A stretch of 64,000 bases of DNA from Streptomyces sp. NBC_00568 (GTDB lineage Bacteria > Actinomycetota > Actinomycetes > Streptomycetales > Streptomycetaceae), in contig NZ_JAPENW010000001.1 of assembly GCF_026341855.1 (NCBI RefSeq), forward strand, positions 372,001 to 436,000, in the 5' to 3' direction. Position 1 is the first letter of the stretch. Every line of letters begins with the position of its first letter. Shown here piece after piece: positions 7,683-16,325 of this stretch. The notes beneath the pieces were generated by a model that saw only the letters and a list, made by a program, of their open reading frames with translations, was not told the origin of the DNA and did not search any database. The position numbers and the translations under genes were made by a program.

Positions 7683-10343
7683 GTGCGAAGAACCCGCATC
7701 CTCACGGCCGTGCTCGCCCTCGCCGCCGGATTACTGGCCGGCACCCCGCCCGCACTGGCCGCGCACTCCCCCGAGGAGACCGCCACAGCTGTCGCGGCAG
7801 ACACGTACACCTGGAAGAACGCCCGCATCGACGGCGGCGGCTTCGTCCCCGGCATCGTCTTCAACCGCTCCGAGAAGAATCTCGCCTACGCCCGCACGGA
7901 CATCGGCGGCGCCTACCGCTGGGTCCAGTCGACGAAGAGCTGGACACCGTTGCTCGACTCGGTCGGCTGGAACGACTGGGGCCACACCGGCGTCGTCAGC
8001 CTCGCCTCCGACTCCGTCGACCCGGACAAGGTGTACGCGGCGGTCGGCACCTACACCAACAGCTGGGACCCCACCGACGGGGCCGTCCTGCGCTCCGCCG
8101 ACCGGGGCGCGAGCTGGCAGAAGGCCGACCTGCCGTTCAAGCTGGGCGGGAACATGCCCGGACGCGGCATGGGTGAGCGTCTCGCGATCGACCCGAACAA
8201 GAACAGCGTGCTGTATCTCGGCGCGCCCAGCGGCAAGGGCCTGTGGCGGTCCACGGACTCCGGAGCGAGCTGGTCGCAGGTCACCGACTTCCCCAACGTC
8301 GGCGACTACGTGCAGGACCCGACCGACACCAGCGGCTACGCCTCCGACAACCAGGGCATCGTCTGGGTCACCTTCGACGAGTCGACCGGCTCCGCGGGAA
8401 GCACGACACAGACGATCTACGTGGGGGTCGCCGACAAGGACAACGCGGTCTACCGCTCGACGGACGGCGGTGCGACCTGGTCCCGGCTCGCGGGCCAGCC
8501 GACCGGTTACCTCGCCCACAAGGGCGTCCTCGACGCGACGAACGGCTACCTCTATCTCGCCTACAGCGACAAGGGCGGCCCGTACGACGGCGGCAAGGGC
8601 CAGTTGTGGCGGTACGCGACCCGGACCGGGACATGGACGGACATCAGCCCCGTCGCGGAGGCCGACACCTACTACGGCTTCAGCGGGCTGACGGTCGACC
8701 GGCAGCACCCCGGCACCGTGATGGCGACGGGGTACAGCTCCTGGTGGCCGGACACCCAGATCTTCCGGTCCACGGACAGCGGCGGCTCCTGGACCAAGGC
8801 GTGGGACTACACGTCGTACCCGAACCGCTCGAACCGCTACACGATGGACGTCTCGTCCGTGCCCTGGCTGACCTTCGGCGCGAACCCCTCACCCCCCGAG
8901 CAGACCCCTAAACTCGGCTGGATGACCGAGGGGTTGGAGATCGACCCCTTCGACTCGGCCCGGATGATGTACGGGACGGGGGCGACGGTCTACGGCACCG
9001 AGAACCTCACCGACTGGGACGGCGGAGGCCAGTTCACCGTCAAGCCCATGGTCCAGGGCCTGGAGGAGACGGCCGTCAACGACCTCGCCTCGCCCCCGTC
9101 GGGTGCCCCGCTGCTCAGCGCGCTCGGTGACATCGGCGGCTTCCGGCACACGGATCTCACCAAGGTCCCGTCGATGATGTACACCTCGCCGAACCTCACC
9201 TCCACGACCAGCCTCGACTACGCCGAGACCAGCCCGAACACGGTGGTACGCGTCGGCAACCTCGACTCCGGTCCGCACATCGGCTTCTCGACGGACAACG
9301 GCGCCAACTGGTTCGCGGGCAGCGACCCTTCGGGGGTCACCGGCGGCGGGACGGTCGCCGCGGCCTCGGACGGCAGCCGCTTCGTGTGGAGCCCGGCCGG
9401 CACCGGGGTGCAGTACACCACCGGGTTCGGTACGTCGTGGTCCGCGTCCAGCGGTATCCCCTCCGGCGCGGTCGTCGAGTCGGACCGGGTCGACCCGAAG
9501 ACCTTCTACGGCTTCAAGTCCGGCAAGTTCTACGTCAGTTCGGACGGCGGCGCGACCTTCACGGCGTCTTCGGCCGCCAATCTGCCCAGCGGGGACAGCG
9601 TGCGCTTCAAAGCGCTGCCCGGCGCCAAGGGCGATGTGTGGCTGGCGGGCGGCGCGAGCGACGGGGCGTACGGGCTGTGGCACTCGACGGACGGCGGCGC
9701 GAACTTCACCAAGCTGTCAGGCGTCGACCAGGCCGACACGATCGGCTTCGGCAAGGCGGCGACGGGGGCCTCGTACCAGACGCTCTACACCAGCGCGAAG
9801 ATCGGAGGCGTACGCGGGATCTTCCGCTCCACGGACAAGGGAGCGAGCTGGACGCGGATCAACGACGACGCCCACCAGTGGGGTTGGACGGGAGCGGCCA
9901 TCACCGGGGACCCGCGGATCTACGGGCGGGTGTACGTCGCGACGAACGGGCGCGGGATCGTCTACGGAGACAGCTCGGACACCGGGGGCGGCGGGGGCAC
10001 CGATCCGACGCCCACACCGACGGGAGCCTGCACCGTGACGTACCGGATCACGAACCAGTGGTCGGGCGGCTTCCAGGCGGACGTGCAGCTCGCCAACACC
10101 GGGTCGAGTGCCTGGAGCGGCTGGTCGCTCGGCTGGTCCTTCGCCGACGGCCAGAAGATCACCCAGCTCTGGAACGCCGACCACACCCAGTCGGGCGCGG
10201 CGGTGACAGCGAGGAACGTCACCTGGAACGCCAACGTGGCGGCGGGTTCCTCGGTGAGCTTCGGCTTCACGGGGAGATGGACGGGGGCGAACACGAAGCC
10301 GACGGCCTTCAAGCTGGGGGAGCAGAGCTGTGCGGTGAGTTGA
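7683..10343 (+). CDS. Secreted GH74 xyloglucanase with C-terminal CBM2
   Basis: 886 residues. GTG start at 7683, preceded by GGAGAGGA 7 bp upstream. A signal peptide (about 1-27) is followed by a GH74 twin seven-bladed propeller domain with repeated BNR/Asp-box motifs (STDSGASW, STDGGATW, STDSGGSW, STDKGASW). A Gly/Thr/Pro linker and a CBM2 module (about 785-886) end the protein. GH74 enzymes are endo-xyloglucanases (some oligoxyloglucan-specific) that use two Asp residues with inversion. It is placed after a terminator, so it probably has its own promoter in 7599-7682, but no CebR consensus is visible there. It extends the cluster to hemicellulose that coats cellulose fibres. Confidence 0.9.
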   Translation: MRRTRILTAVLALAAGLLAGTPPALAAHSPEETATAVAADTYTWKNARIDGGGFVPGIVFNRSEKNLAYARTDIGGAYRWVQSTKSWTPLLDSVGWNDWGHTGVVSLASDSVDPDKVYAAVGTYTNSWDPTDGAVLRSADRGASWQKADLPFKLGGNMPGRGMGERLAIDPNKNSVLYLGAPSGKGLWRSTDSGASWSQVTDFPNVGDYVQDPTDTSGYASDNQGIVWVTFDESTGSAGSTTQTIYVGVADKDNAVYRSTDGGATWSRLAGQPTGYLAHKGVLDATNGYLYLAYSDKGGPYDGGKGQLWRYATRTGTWTDISPVAEADTYYGFSGLTVDRQHPGTVMATGYSSWWPDTQIFRSTDSGGSWTKAWDYTSYPNRSNRYTMDVSSVPWLTFGANPSPPEQTPKLGWMTEGLEIDPFDSARMMYGTGATVYGTENLTDWDGGGQFTVKPMVQGLEETAVNDLASPPSGAPLLSALGDIGGFRHTDLTKVPSMMYTSPNLTSTTSLDYAETSPNTVVRVGNLDSGPHIGFSTDNGANWFAGSDPSGVTGGGTVAAASDGSRFVWSPAGTGVQYTTGFGTSWSASSGIPSGAVVESDRVDPKTFYGFKSGKFYVSSDGGATFTASSAANLPSGDSVRFKALPGAKGDVWLAGGASDGAYGLWHSTDGGANFTKLSGVDQADTIGFGKAATGASYQTLYTSAKIGGVRGIFRSTDKGASWTRINDDAHQWGWTGAAITGDPRIYGRVYVATNGRGIVYGDSSDTGGGGGTDPTPTPTGACTVTYRITNQWSGGFQADVQLANTGSSAWSGWSLGWSFADGQKITQLWNADHTQSGAAVTARNVTWNANVAAGSSVSFGFTGRWTGANTKPTAFKLGEQSCAVS

Positions 10344-10362
10344 CCTTCCCGCCCTCAGCCTC

Positions 10363-10395
10363 CAGGGGCTCGTGTCCGACGGGCACGGGCCCCTG
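10363..10395 (+). terminator. Terminator after the GH74 gene
   Basis: CAGGGGC (10363-10369) pairs with GCCCCTG (10389-10395), and an inner GTG/CAC extends the stem, 20 bp after the GH74 stop. There is no clear T-run, which is common in high-GC actinomycetes. Confidence 0.55.
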
Positions 10396-10652
10396 AGCAA
10401 CCCATCACAGGTCGGAGACCTGGAACCAGGGAAGTCAGGAGAACGCTTCCGCCCCGCCGTCCGACACGGTCCGGGGAGACACGGACGGTTCGGGGCGAAC
10501 GGACCGTCGCGGCACGTCACGAGAAAGCAGCGTTGGAGCCCTTTGTCCCACCCGGAGTGATCACAACTGCGTCACCACCTTCACGCTCCACTCACACTCC
10601 CTTCACATGGCCCGATACCGTCACTCCACCACGAACCATCCCTGGGGGGACC
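10396..10652. other. Intergenic region between the GH74 gene and a small membrane protein gene
   Basis: No coding sequence is supported here. It holds an AACGCTT-centred imperfect palindrome (10437-10451) that only loosely resembles a LacI-family operator, and the 5' leader of the next gene with GGGGGA just before its ATG. Confidence 0.5.
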
Positions 10653-11213
10653 ATGTCGCACAACCAGCCGCCACCGCCCTTCGGATACGGGCGACCGCCC
10701 GGACCGCCCGAGCCCGCACCGCAGCCGACCAGACCCCGCTGGGCGCGTAAGCGCTACGTGCTGCCCGCGATCTTCTTCGCCTTCGCGCTCGGCGTCGGCA
10801 GCGCCGACAACGGCGACACCGACAGCGGCAAGAAGAGCAACACCACGAAGGCCGCGGCCGCCAAGGTGCGGCCGGCCCCCACCGTCACCATCACGGCGAC
10901 AACGACAGCGACGGCAACCGCGACCGCGAAGCCGAAACCGGCGCCGACGGTGACAGCGACGAAGACCGTCAAGGTGAAGGTCACCGTCACCGCGAAAGCC
11001 GCCTCCGGCAGCGGCAGCGGCAGCGGCTCCGGTGGCAGCAGCGGCGGCGGAACGAGCGTCAGCACCTGCTCGATCACCTCCAACGCGGGCAACTGCTATT
11101 CGGCGGGCCAGTACTGCCGCAACAGCGACCACGGCGCCAGCACGACCAACGCGAGCGGCACCAGGATCACGTGCTCGTACCGGTCCGGCGGCTGGCGCTG
11201 GACGTACAGCTGA
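10653..11213 (+). CDS. Small Thr/Lys-rich membrane-anchored protein of unknown function
   Basis: 186 residues. The ATG at 10653, just behind GGGGGA, is preferred over the longer frame. A Pro-rich cytoplasmic N-terminus (PPPPFGYG) and a basic stretch precede one membrane segment (YVLPAIFFAFALGVG, about 35-50). A low-complexity Ala/Thr/Lys/Val region and a Ser-Gly linker follow. The C-terminal domain has four cysteines (CSI, NCY, YCRN, CSY). The topology suggests a C-terminal module outside the membrane held on a long flexible stalk, with two disulfides possible. I do not recognise a characterised family. It is divergent in style from the cellulases and probably an independent gene. Confidence 0.65.
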   Translation: MSHNQPPPPFGYGRPPGPPEPAPQPTRPRWARKRYVLPAIFFAFALGVGSADNGDTDSGKKSNTTKAAAAKVRPAPTVTITATTTATATATAKPKPAPTVTATKTVKVKVTVTAKAASGSGSGSGSGGSSGGGTSVSTCSITSNAGNCYSAGQYCRNSDHGASTTNASGTRITCSYRSGGWRWTYS

Positions 11214-11501
11214 CAGCGGCGACGAAACCTGCGGTTCCACCACCGACTCACACAGCGCCGCGATGCACGAGAAGACGTTCTCGTACTCCGCCCCGCATGA
11301 AGGGCACCGGTATTCGTTGCTCCTTTCGTCCACTGGGGTACGCACCAGGGCGTAGCAGTCGTGCGTCGAAGACTGCTGCGCCGACGCCGGGATCCGCGGG
11401 ATCAGCCCTCCCTCCGTCAGGACCCATTTGGTCTCGTCGTAGGGCGGCCAGCCGGTCAGCCCCAGCTGGCCGGTCAGCCCCGGCTTGTCCTCATCTGCCA
11501 T
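11214..11501 (-). pseudogene. Truncated zinc-ribbon-like protein remnant
   Basis: Reading leftward from ATG 11501, about 75 residues look natural: MADEDKPGLTGQLG at the start and a CPSCGAEY zinc-ribbon half-site followed by CIAALC. The frame then runs without a stop into the antisense of the preceding gene, reaching a stop only at 10581, where composition becomes Arg/Ala/Gly-rich shadow sequence. The most economical reading is that the 3' end of this gene was lost when the neighbouring sequence joined. Alternatively it is a short gene with a non-obvious end. Function is unknown. Confidence 0.4.
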
Positions 11502-11682
11502 GTCGCGAGCGTGCCCCACCGGCAGCCGCTCGACGAGACCGCCTCAGCGCGTCGACAGGCGGTACTCGTCGACGAGCGGGCTGTCGGCGAAGTCCGTGTC
11601 GACGTCGTTGACGATTTCTTCTTATGCGGCCGGGTCTTCCTCGTGGATCATGCGACCAGGATTGTGGGCAAGCTGAGAGCCT

Positions 11683-12014
11683 GCACGACCCGCCGCCCGA
11701 CCTGCCACGACTCCACACCCTGGAGACCTGGCTGACCTACACCCTCGGCCGCGTCCGGCGGGACATCGCAGCAGCAGAGCAACGGGAAGCCGAACGCAGC
11801 AGGGCATCCAGGCCCGGCCGTCGGCCCCGGACTGGCTCATCGAGCACAGCCTCGACGACCGCACCCCCTCGGTGTACGTCCACACCGGGGACTGCCACAT
11901 GGCCGGGAACGCAGCAAGGGCGTTACACGCGAGCAGGCGCTCCGTGCGCTCATCGAGGGAGTCGCCGCCTGCAGGCACTGCCGGCCAGAGCGAGACCTCG
12001 GCTACCTGGAGTAG
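11683..12014 (+). pseudogene. Frameshifted DUF6233-family gene
   Basis: Three successive reading frames together reproduce a typical DUF6233 protein. Frame one gives LPRLHTLETWLTYTLGRVRR and AAAEQREAER. After a shift near 11800-11806, frame two gives APDWLIEHSLDDRTPSVYVH and GDCHMAG. After a second shift near 11902-11907, frame three gives REQALRALIEGVAACRHCRP and ends at TAG 12012-12014. The family is common in Streptomyces, of unknown function, and ends in a C-x-x-C pair as seen here (CRHC). Both shifts are in the same direction, each equivalent to a one-base loss. There is no convincing start codon or ribosome site either, so this looks like a decayed copy. Confidence 0.75.
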
Positions 12015-12096
12015 AACGCGTAAGCCACCCGTCCGTCCACATCGGACAGCCAGCCCAAACCGTCGCGACACCCCTGAAGAGCCAAGCGCCCAGCCC

Positions 12097-12102
12097 TAGC
12101 AT
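12097..12102 (+). promoter_or_regulatory. -10 element for a probable leaderless transcript
   Basis: TAGCAT ends 6 bp before the GTG start at 12109. This TANNNT spacing is typical of leaderless genes in actinomycetes. No -35 element is obvious. Confidence 0.4.
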
Positions 12103-12108
12103 TCCTGC

Positions 12109-12573
12109 GTGGACATGGACACTTTGATAGGGACCGCGCTCGGCGCCGTCATCGGCGTCACCACCACACTGATAGCCGAAAGGGCCCGGTGGAACCGTGA
12201 ACACTCCTCCCGAGAGAAGGCCACCAAACGGGAGGTCTATGGCGCCTACCTCGGGGCGATGTCGCTGACTCTGCACCACTTACGCGCCCTGCGCCGAGAG
12301 GAAGGGCTGACGCGTGAAGTCCGTATCAGCCGAGTCGGTCAGACGATAGCCGCTGAAGGCGCATACAACCTCCGCTATCAGGTGGTGATCACCGCTCCAG
12401 ATCAACTCGGAGAGCTCGCGGAGCACGCATTCGCCTGCCTTCGCGCTGTGCGGGACAGGTTCGACACCGCCGACGTTGGTACCGATCCGGGCTGGGATCC
12501 TGCATTCAACGCTGCGGACGAGGCTCTGAAGGAACTGCGAGTGGCTATGCGGAGCGACTTAGAACGTGGCTAG
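12109..12573 (+). CDS. Small membrane-anchored hypothetical protein
   Basis: 154 residues from GTG 12109 (or 152 from ATG 12115). The N-terminus, TLIGTALGAVIGVTTTLIAE, is a single membrane anchor. The rest is a soluble, helix-rich and charged domain (ERARWNREHSS, LRALRREEGLTREVRI). No ribosome site precedes the start, but a -10 element 6 bp upstream suggests leaderless translation. The layout resembles many actinobacterial hypothetical proteins with a short N-terminal membrane helix and cytoplasmic coil. No function is assigned. It lies in a gene-poor, rearranged stretch. Confidence 0.65.
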   Translation: MDMDTLIGTALGAVIGVTTTLIAERARWNREHSSREKATKREVYGAYLGAMSLTLHHLRALRREEGLTREVRISRVGQTIAAEGAYNLRYQVVITAPDQLGELAEHAFACLRAVRDRFDTADVGTDPGWDPAFNAADEALKELRVAMRSDLERG

Positions 12574-12647
12574 GTAGATGCCCGGACCCGTTCGACCAGC
12601 ACACCCAGCAAGGCCTCTGGCAGCCAGCGAAGATGCGGGCATAGTGA

Positions 12648-12953
12648 TCACGGCCAGAGGATGTTCGCCGGCCACGCGCTGCGGCTCGACTTCCGGGCCG
12701 CCGCCTTCTTGGCCGGCTGCTTCTTCGCAGTCTTCTTGGCCGCCGTCTTCTTCTTCGGCATCTCGTGGAGGGTGACGTCCTCGCCGCGGGAGGCCTTGGC
12801 CCTGGCGACGGACTCCAGCGCTTGCAAGCCTTCCAGTACCTTCTCTGTGCACTGGTCACCTTGCTGGTTGCCGCGGTCCTTACGTACCTGGCTGGCCTGT
12901 AACAGGCCGACCGCGACAAAGGGCACATCCACTTCCGATAGAGGACCGGCCAT
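12648..12953 (-). CDS. Small protein with a Lys/Ala-rich C-terminal tail
   Basis: 101 residues from ATG 12953. Residues 1-65 form an ordinary acidic, helical sequence (DVPFVAVGLLQASQVRKD, VLEGLQALESVARAKA). Residues 66-90 are a PKKKTAAKKTAKKQPAKKAA-type tail like those of histone H1-like or actinobacterial HupS-type DNA-binding proteins. It ends in an unrelated hydrophobic SAWPANILWP. No ribosome site is evident. A nucleic-acid-binding role is an inference from the tail only. The unrelated final ten residues could mean that the 3' end was altered by rearrangement. Confidence 0.55.
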   Translation of the reverse strand: MAGPLSEVDVPFVAVGLLQASQVRKDRGNQQGDQCTEKVLEGLQALESVARAKASRGEDVTLHEMPKKKTAAKKTAKKQPAKKAAARKSSRSAWPANILWP

Positions 12954-13346
12954 ACCGGTACCGGCGCAGCCGCATGGCCTCCCGTGGGGAGCCGGGAGGA
13001 GCGGCGGGCCCTGCCGTCCGTAGCACGGCGGGACCCGAGCGGGGGGCCTTCACCTGGGGGGATCTGGGAGCCCGCGCGATCAACGATGCACCAGAACAAG
13101 CCACCGGGATAGATGCGTGACTGGAAATATCTGCCCACCGCCGGGCCCCGATCGGGAATGCACTGTCTCTGACTTCAAACTGGAGTGGCCATGTCTCCTT
13201 CGCCTGACCATCGGTCCCACGTTGTAGTGACGGCTGCCCTGGGCGCAGTTGTCGCCGGCCGACGACGGTGTTGGTCCGACCAGCGATGTCTCTTGAAATG
13301 GATCTCCCCAGATCCTCCCCAGAGCGATTGGATCATGGAGTTTGCA
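12954..13346. other. Intergenic region without supported genes
   Basis: Open frames here are short and lack start sites or family-like sequence. The stretch is noticeably less GC-biased than its surroundings and lies between decayed genes and a strong terminator, consistent with an old rearrangement point. Confidence 0.4.
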
Positions 13347-13387
13347 GCCGCCCGGCCGCGTGAGAACGCGCCGGGCGGCCACTTTTT
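13347..13387 (+). terminator. Strong hairpin terminator downstream of the rhamnogalacturonan lyase gene
   Basis: GCCGCCCGG (13347-13355) pairs with CCGGGCGGC (13371-13379), with further pairing inside, and TTTTT follows at 13383-13387. The T-run points rightward, but the stem also lies just past the leftward gene ending at 13418 and could work in both directions. Confidence 0.75.
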
Positions 13388-13417
13388 GATCTCATCTCCA
13401 AGGACTGTTTTCCCAGG

Positions 13418-15286
13418 TCACGGCGTGTACACCGTCGGCCGAGGCGCCGGCGCCATGCCGTTGCCGAGGAAGAAGCTCGGGTGCGGGGGCTGGTTGTAGG
13501 CCGTGTTCTGCCAGGCCAGCCCGGTCCGGTACATCGTGTCGTGCAGCAGCGTCGTGATCTTTGCGCCGGTCTCGTACGGCGTCGAGTAGACGCGCAGGGC
13601 GGTGTTGTCGGCCGTCGGCCAGACGACCTCCTCGCGCCAGTCGCCCAGGATGTCGCCGGACAGGCTCGGGGTCGCCTTGGTGCCGTTGTTGGAGTGGACG
13701 GACGCGCCGGTCAGCAGGCGGGTGTCGGACGAGGTGCCGTACTTGTCGATGTGGGTGCCGTCGAGGAGTTCGCGGACGGTGTCGCCGTCCCACCAGGACA
13801 GGAAATTGACGGAGGACGGTTCGCGGCCCTTCGTCGCGCCGGCCTCGTCGCGGATGTAGCTGTCGGAGGCGGACCAGACCTCGGCTCCGTCGTTGCCCGC
13901 CCAGATGTCACCGGCGACGCCTCGGCCGTTGTCGCAGCAGGCGTCGAGTTTCCAGTTGACGGTACCGTTCGCCGGGTTGATGTACAGCTCGGCGGGCTGG
14001 CTGCTCGCCTCCGAGACCTTGAAGTACTCCAGACCCGCGTGGGAGGGGTCGAGGTCGCCGAGGTGTTGAGCGTCGCCGTGGCCGGTCTTCGTCGTCCACA
14101 GGCCGTTGCCGTTGTCGTCCACCGCCATTGCGCCGTAGACGATCTCGTCCTTGCCGTCGCCGTCGGCATCCCCGACGGAGAGGCTGTGCGACCCCTGACC
14201 GTCGTACCCCTTGCCGCTGTTGGTCGAGGAGTTGGTGTCGAAGGTCCAGCGCCGGGTGAACGCGCCGCCCCGCCAGTCCCAGGCCACGATGACCGTACGG
14301 GTGTAGTAGCCGCGCGCCATGATCAGGGACGGCCGGGCGCCGTCCAGATAGGCGGTTCCGGCGAGGAAGCGGTCGACGCGGTTGCCGTAGGAGTCGCCCC
14401 AGGAGGAGACCGTGCCGCGCGCCGGGACGTAGTCCACGGTGCCCATGGCGGCTCCCGTCTGACCGTTGAACATGGTCAGGTACTCGGGCCCGGACAGCAC
14501 GTATCCGCTGGAGTTCCGGTAGTCGGCGGAGGAACTGCCGATGACCGTGCCCCGCCCGTCCGTCGTCCCGTCCGCCGTCTTCATGGCGACCTCGGCCTTG
14601 CCGTCGCCGTCGTAGTCGTACACCTGGAACTGGGTGTAATGGGCGCCCGAGCGGATGTTCCGGCCCAGGTCGACGCGCCACAGGCGGGTGCCGTCGAGTC
14701 TGACGCCGTCGACGATCGTGTTGCCGGTGTAGCCGGACTGGGAGTTGTCCTTGGCGTTGGTCGGCTGCCACTTGAGGACGAAGTCGAGGGCGCCGTCGCC
14801 GTCGAGATCGCCGACGGAGGCGTCATTGGCCTCGTAGGTGTACGCGACACCGTCGGGGGTGGTGCCGCCGGCGGGCGGGGTGATGGGGACGTCCTTGTAG
14901 CCCGTGCGGAACTGGACGGCGTGCACCGAGTCGCCCTGCTCCACGCCGTTCACGATCGCGCGGACCGTGTAGTCGGCCTGCGCGGGCCCACCCGAGTGGA
15001 AATAGTTCGTCGAACCGCTGACCGGGGCGGAGTTGACCAACGTACCGGCGCGGTAGACGTTGAACGAGACGCCGTTCGGGTCGGTGCCCAGCCAGCGCCA
15101 GCTGACCAGGTTGCCGCTGTCGGTGTGGACGCTGACGACGCCCCGGTCGAGGGCTTCGACCTGCCTCGCCGTGGCGGCCTGGGCCGATCCGGCGCCGAGG
15201 GCGGTGAGTCCGGCGGCGATGAGGGCGGCGGCCGCCATGGCCGAGCCGATCACGCGTCCGCGGTGCTGCCGTTGCGGGTGCTGCAC
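13418..15286 (-). CDS. Secreted family PL11 rhamnogalacturonan lyase
   Basis: 622 residues. It starts at GTG 15286, with a perfect AGGAGG (15295-15300) 8 bp upstream. A signal peptide (about 1-38, ending GSAQAA) is followed by a beta-rich N-terminal segment (QVEALDRGVVSV). The long catalytic domain carries calcium-binding-type Asp motifs (DLDGDGALD, DYDGDGKAEVAMKTADGT, DADGDGKDE) typical of PL11 beta-propellers such as YesW/YesX. These enzymes cleave the rhamnose-galacturonate backbone of pectin by beta-elimination. Endo versus exo action cannot be told here. Unlike the cellulases it has no CBM. A GCGC-centred palindrome upstream may be its operator. It is followed by a strong terminator. Confidence 0.9.
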   Translation of the reverse strand: MQHPQRQHRGRVIGSAMAAAALIAAGLTALGAGSAQAATARQVEALDRGVVSVHTDSGNLVSWRWLGTDPNGVSFNVYRAGTLVNSAPVSGSTNYFHSGGPAQADYTVRAIVNGVEQGDSVHAVQFRTGYKDVPITPPAGGTTPDGVAYTYEANDASVGDLDGDGALDFVLKWQPTNAKDNSQSGYTGNTIVDGVRLDGTRLWRVDLGRNIRSGAHYTQFQVYDYDGDGKAEVAMKTADGTTDGRGTVIGSSSADYRNSSGYVLSGPEYLTMFNGQTGAAMGTVDYVPARGTVSSWGDSYGNRVDRFLAGTAYLDGARPSLIMARGYYTRTVIVAWDWRGGAFTRRWTFDTNSSTNSGKGYDGQGSHSLSVGDADGDGKDEIVYGAMAVDDNGNGLWTTKTGHGDAQHLGDLDPSHAGLEYFKVSEASSQPAELYINPANGTVNWKLDACCDNGRGVAGDIWAGNDGAEVWSASDSYIRDEAGATKGREPSSVNFLSWWDGDTVRELLDGTHIDKYGTSSDTRLLTGASVHSNNGTKATPSLSGDILGDWREEVVWPTADNTALRVYSTPYETGAKITTLLHDTMYRTGLAWQNTAYNQPPHPSFFLGNGMAPAPRPTVYTP

Positions 15287-15362
15287 GATGGATACCTCCT
15301 GAGAGGACGGACTGCTTCTGTCCCCTCAGTCGCCGCCGCCCGCACGGGAGTTGCCGCCGTGC

Positions 15363-15376
15363 AGCAAGCGCTCTCT
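15363..15376. promoter_or_regulatory. Possible LacI-type operator upstream of the rhamnogalacturonan lyase gene
   Basis: AGCAAGCGCTCTCT is centred on AGCGCT and is a partial palindrome of the LacI-family type. It lies 77 bp before the lyase start and overlaps the stop codon of the WYL regulator gene. It differs from the CebR consensus, so a different sugar-responsive repressor is more likely. This is an inference from symmetry alone. Confidence 0.3.
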
Positions 15377-16325
15377 ATGCGTATCTGCGGGCCAGCTCGG
15401 CAACCGTGGCGGCGATACGGGCACGCAGTTCGGGCGGCTCCAGGACCTCGATCGCCGTCCCGATGCGCAGGAAGTCGTCGTGGGCCTGGTCCACCGATTC
15501 GACGGGAACGGTGGCCCGCGTCCAACCATCCCTTTCCGTAAGGCCGTTCGCCGCCACCGCCTCACCCACGGGCCCGCTCAGACGGGTTCCGGGCGCGATC
15601 CGCACGACCGCCTCCGCACGGTGCAGCCGTTCATGGAAGTCCCGCTGGTAGGCGGTCCAGTACGCCGCCAGGTCGAAGTCCTCGGGCCGGGGGAACTCCT
15701 CTCCGGAGAGGGCGAGTTCGAGGATCTGGTCCACCCTGTACGTGCGCGGGCCCGGGCCGGCGACCACGTACCAGCGGCCCGCCTTCAGGACGAGGCCGTA
15801 CGGCTCCAGGCGGCGCTCCACGTCGGTGGGTTCGCGCCAGCGGCGATAGCGGACGTGCAGGACGCGGCCGTTCCAGACGGCGTCGGCGACGGCGGGGAGA
15901 TACGGGGTCGCGTCGGCGTCCGCGTACCAGCCCGGCGCGTCCAGGTGGAAGCGTCCGCCGACCCGGTCGGCGTGCTCGCGCAGTTCGCGCGGGAGGGCGG
16001 CGCGCACCTTCAGCTGGGCCGCGGCGAGCACCGCGCCGAGACCGAGTTCGGCGGCGGGTCCGGGGACCCCGGCGAGGAAGAGGGTCTCGGCCTCCTCGGT
16101 GGTGAGGCCGGTGAGGCGGGTGCGGTAGCCGTCGAGCAGCCGGTAGCCGCCCGCGTGCCCCGCGTCGCCGTACAACGGGACACCTGCCGCGCTCAGCGCC
16201 TCGACGTCCCGGTACACCGTCCGCACCGACACCTCCAGTTCCTCGGCGAGCTGGGCGGCGGTCAGTCTGCCGCGGGTCTGCAGCAGCAGAAGGATCGAGA
16301 CGAGACGGCTGGACTTCACTGACAC
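15375..16325 (-). CDS. YafY-type HTH/WYL-domain transcriptional regulator
   Basis: 316 residues from GTG 16325. An N-terminal winged HTH (about 1-60: SILLLLQTRGRLTAAQLAEE, then SVRTVYRDVEAL) is followed by a WYL ligand-binding domain (about 135-225: LEPYGLVLKAGRWYVVAGPG) and a C-terminal WCX-type extension. WYL proteins bind nucleic-acid or nucleotide ligands and act as repressors or activators. It is divergent from a two-gene unit starting at 16359, and a 12+12 bp palindrome covers its own start codon, so it probably represses itself and that unit. The start codon lies inside the operator; a later GTG at 16319 is an alternative start. Confidence 0.88.
   Translation of the reverse strand: MSVKSSRLVSILLLLQTRGRLTAAQLAEELEVSVRTVYRDVEALSAAGVPLYGDAGHAGGYRLLDGYRTRLTGLTTEEAETLFLAGVPGPAAELGLGAVLAAAQLKVRAALPRELREHADRVGGRFHLDAPGWYADADATPYLPAVADAVWNGRVLHVRYRRWREPTDVERRLEPYGLVLKAGRWYVVAGPGPRTYRVDQILELALSGEEFPRPEDFDLAAYWTAYQRDFHERLHRAEAVVRIAPGTRLSGPVGEAVAANGLTERDGWTRATVPVESVDQAHDDFLRIGTAIEVLEPPELRARIAATVAELARRYA

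Noticed and set aside
10437..10451. Third CebR operator before the small membrane protein gene
   Set aside because: GGAGAACGCTTCC shares the central symmetry but lacks the outer TGGG/CCCA bases, so it was not called.
10581..11501. A 300-residue leftward protein covering the whole membrane-protein gene on the other strand
   Set aside because: Only the first 75 or so residues look natural; the rest is Arg/Ala/Gly-rich antisense of the rightward gene, so I kept it as a truncated remnant.
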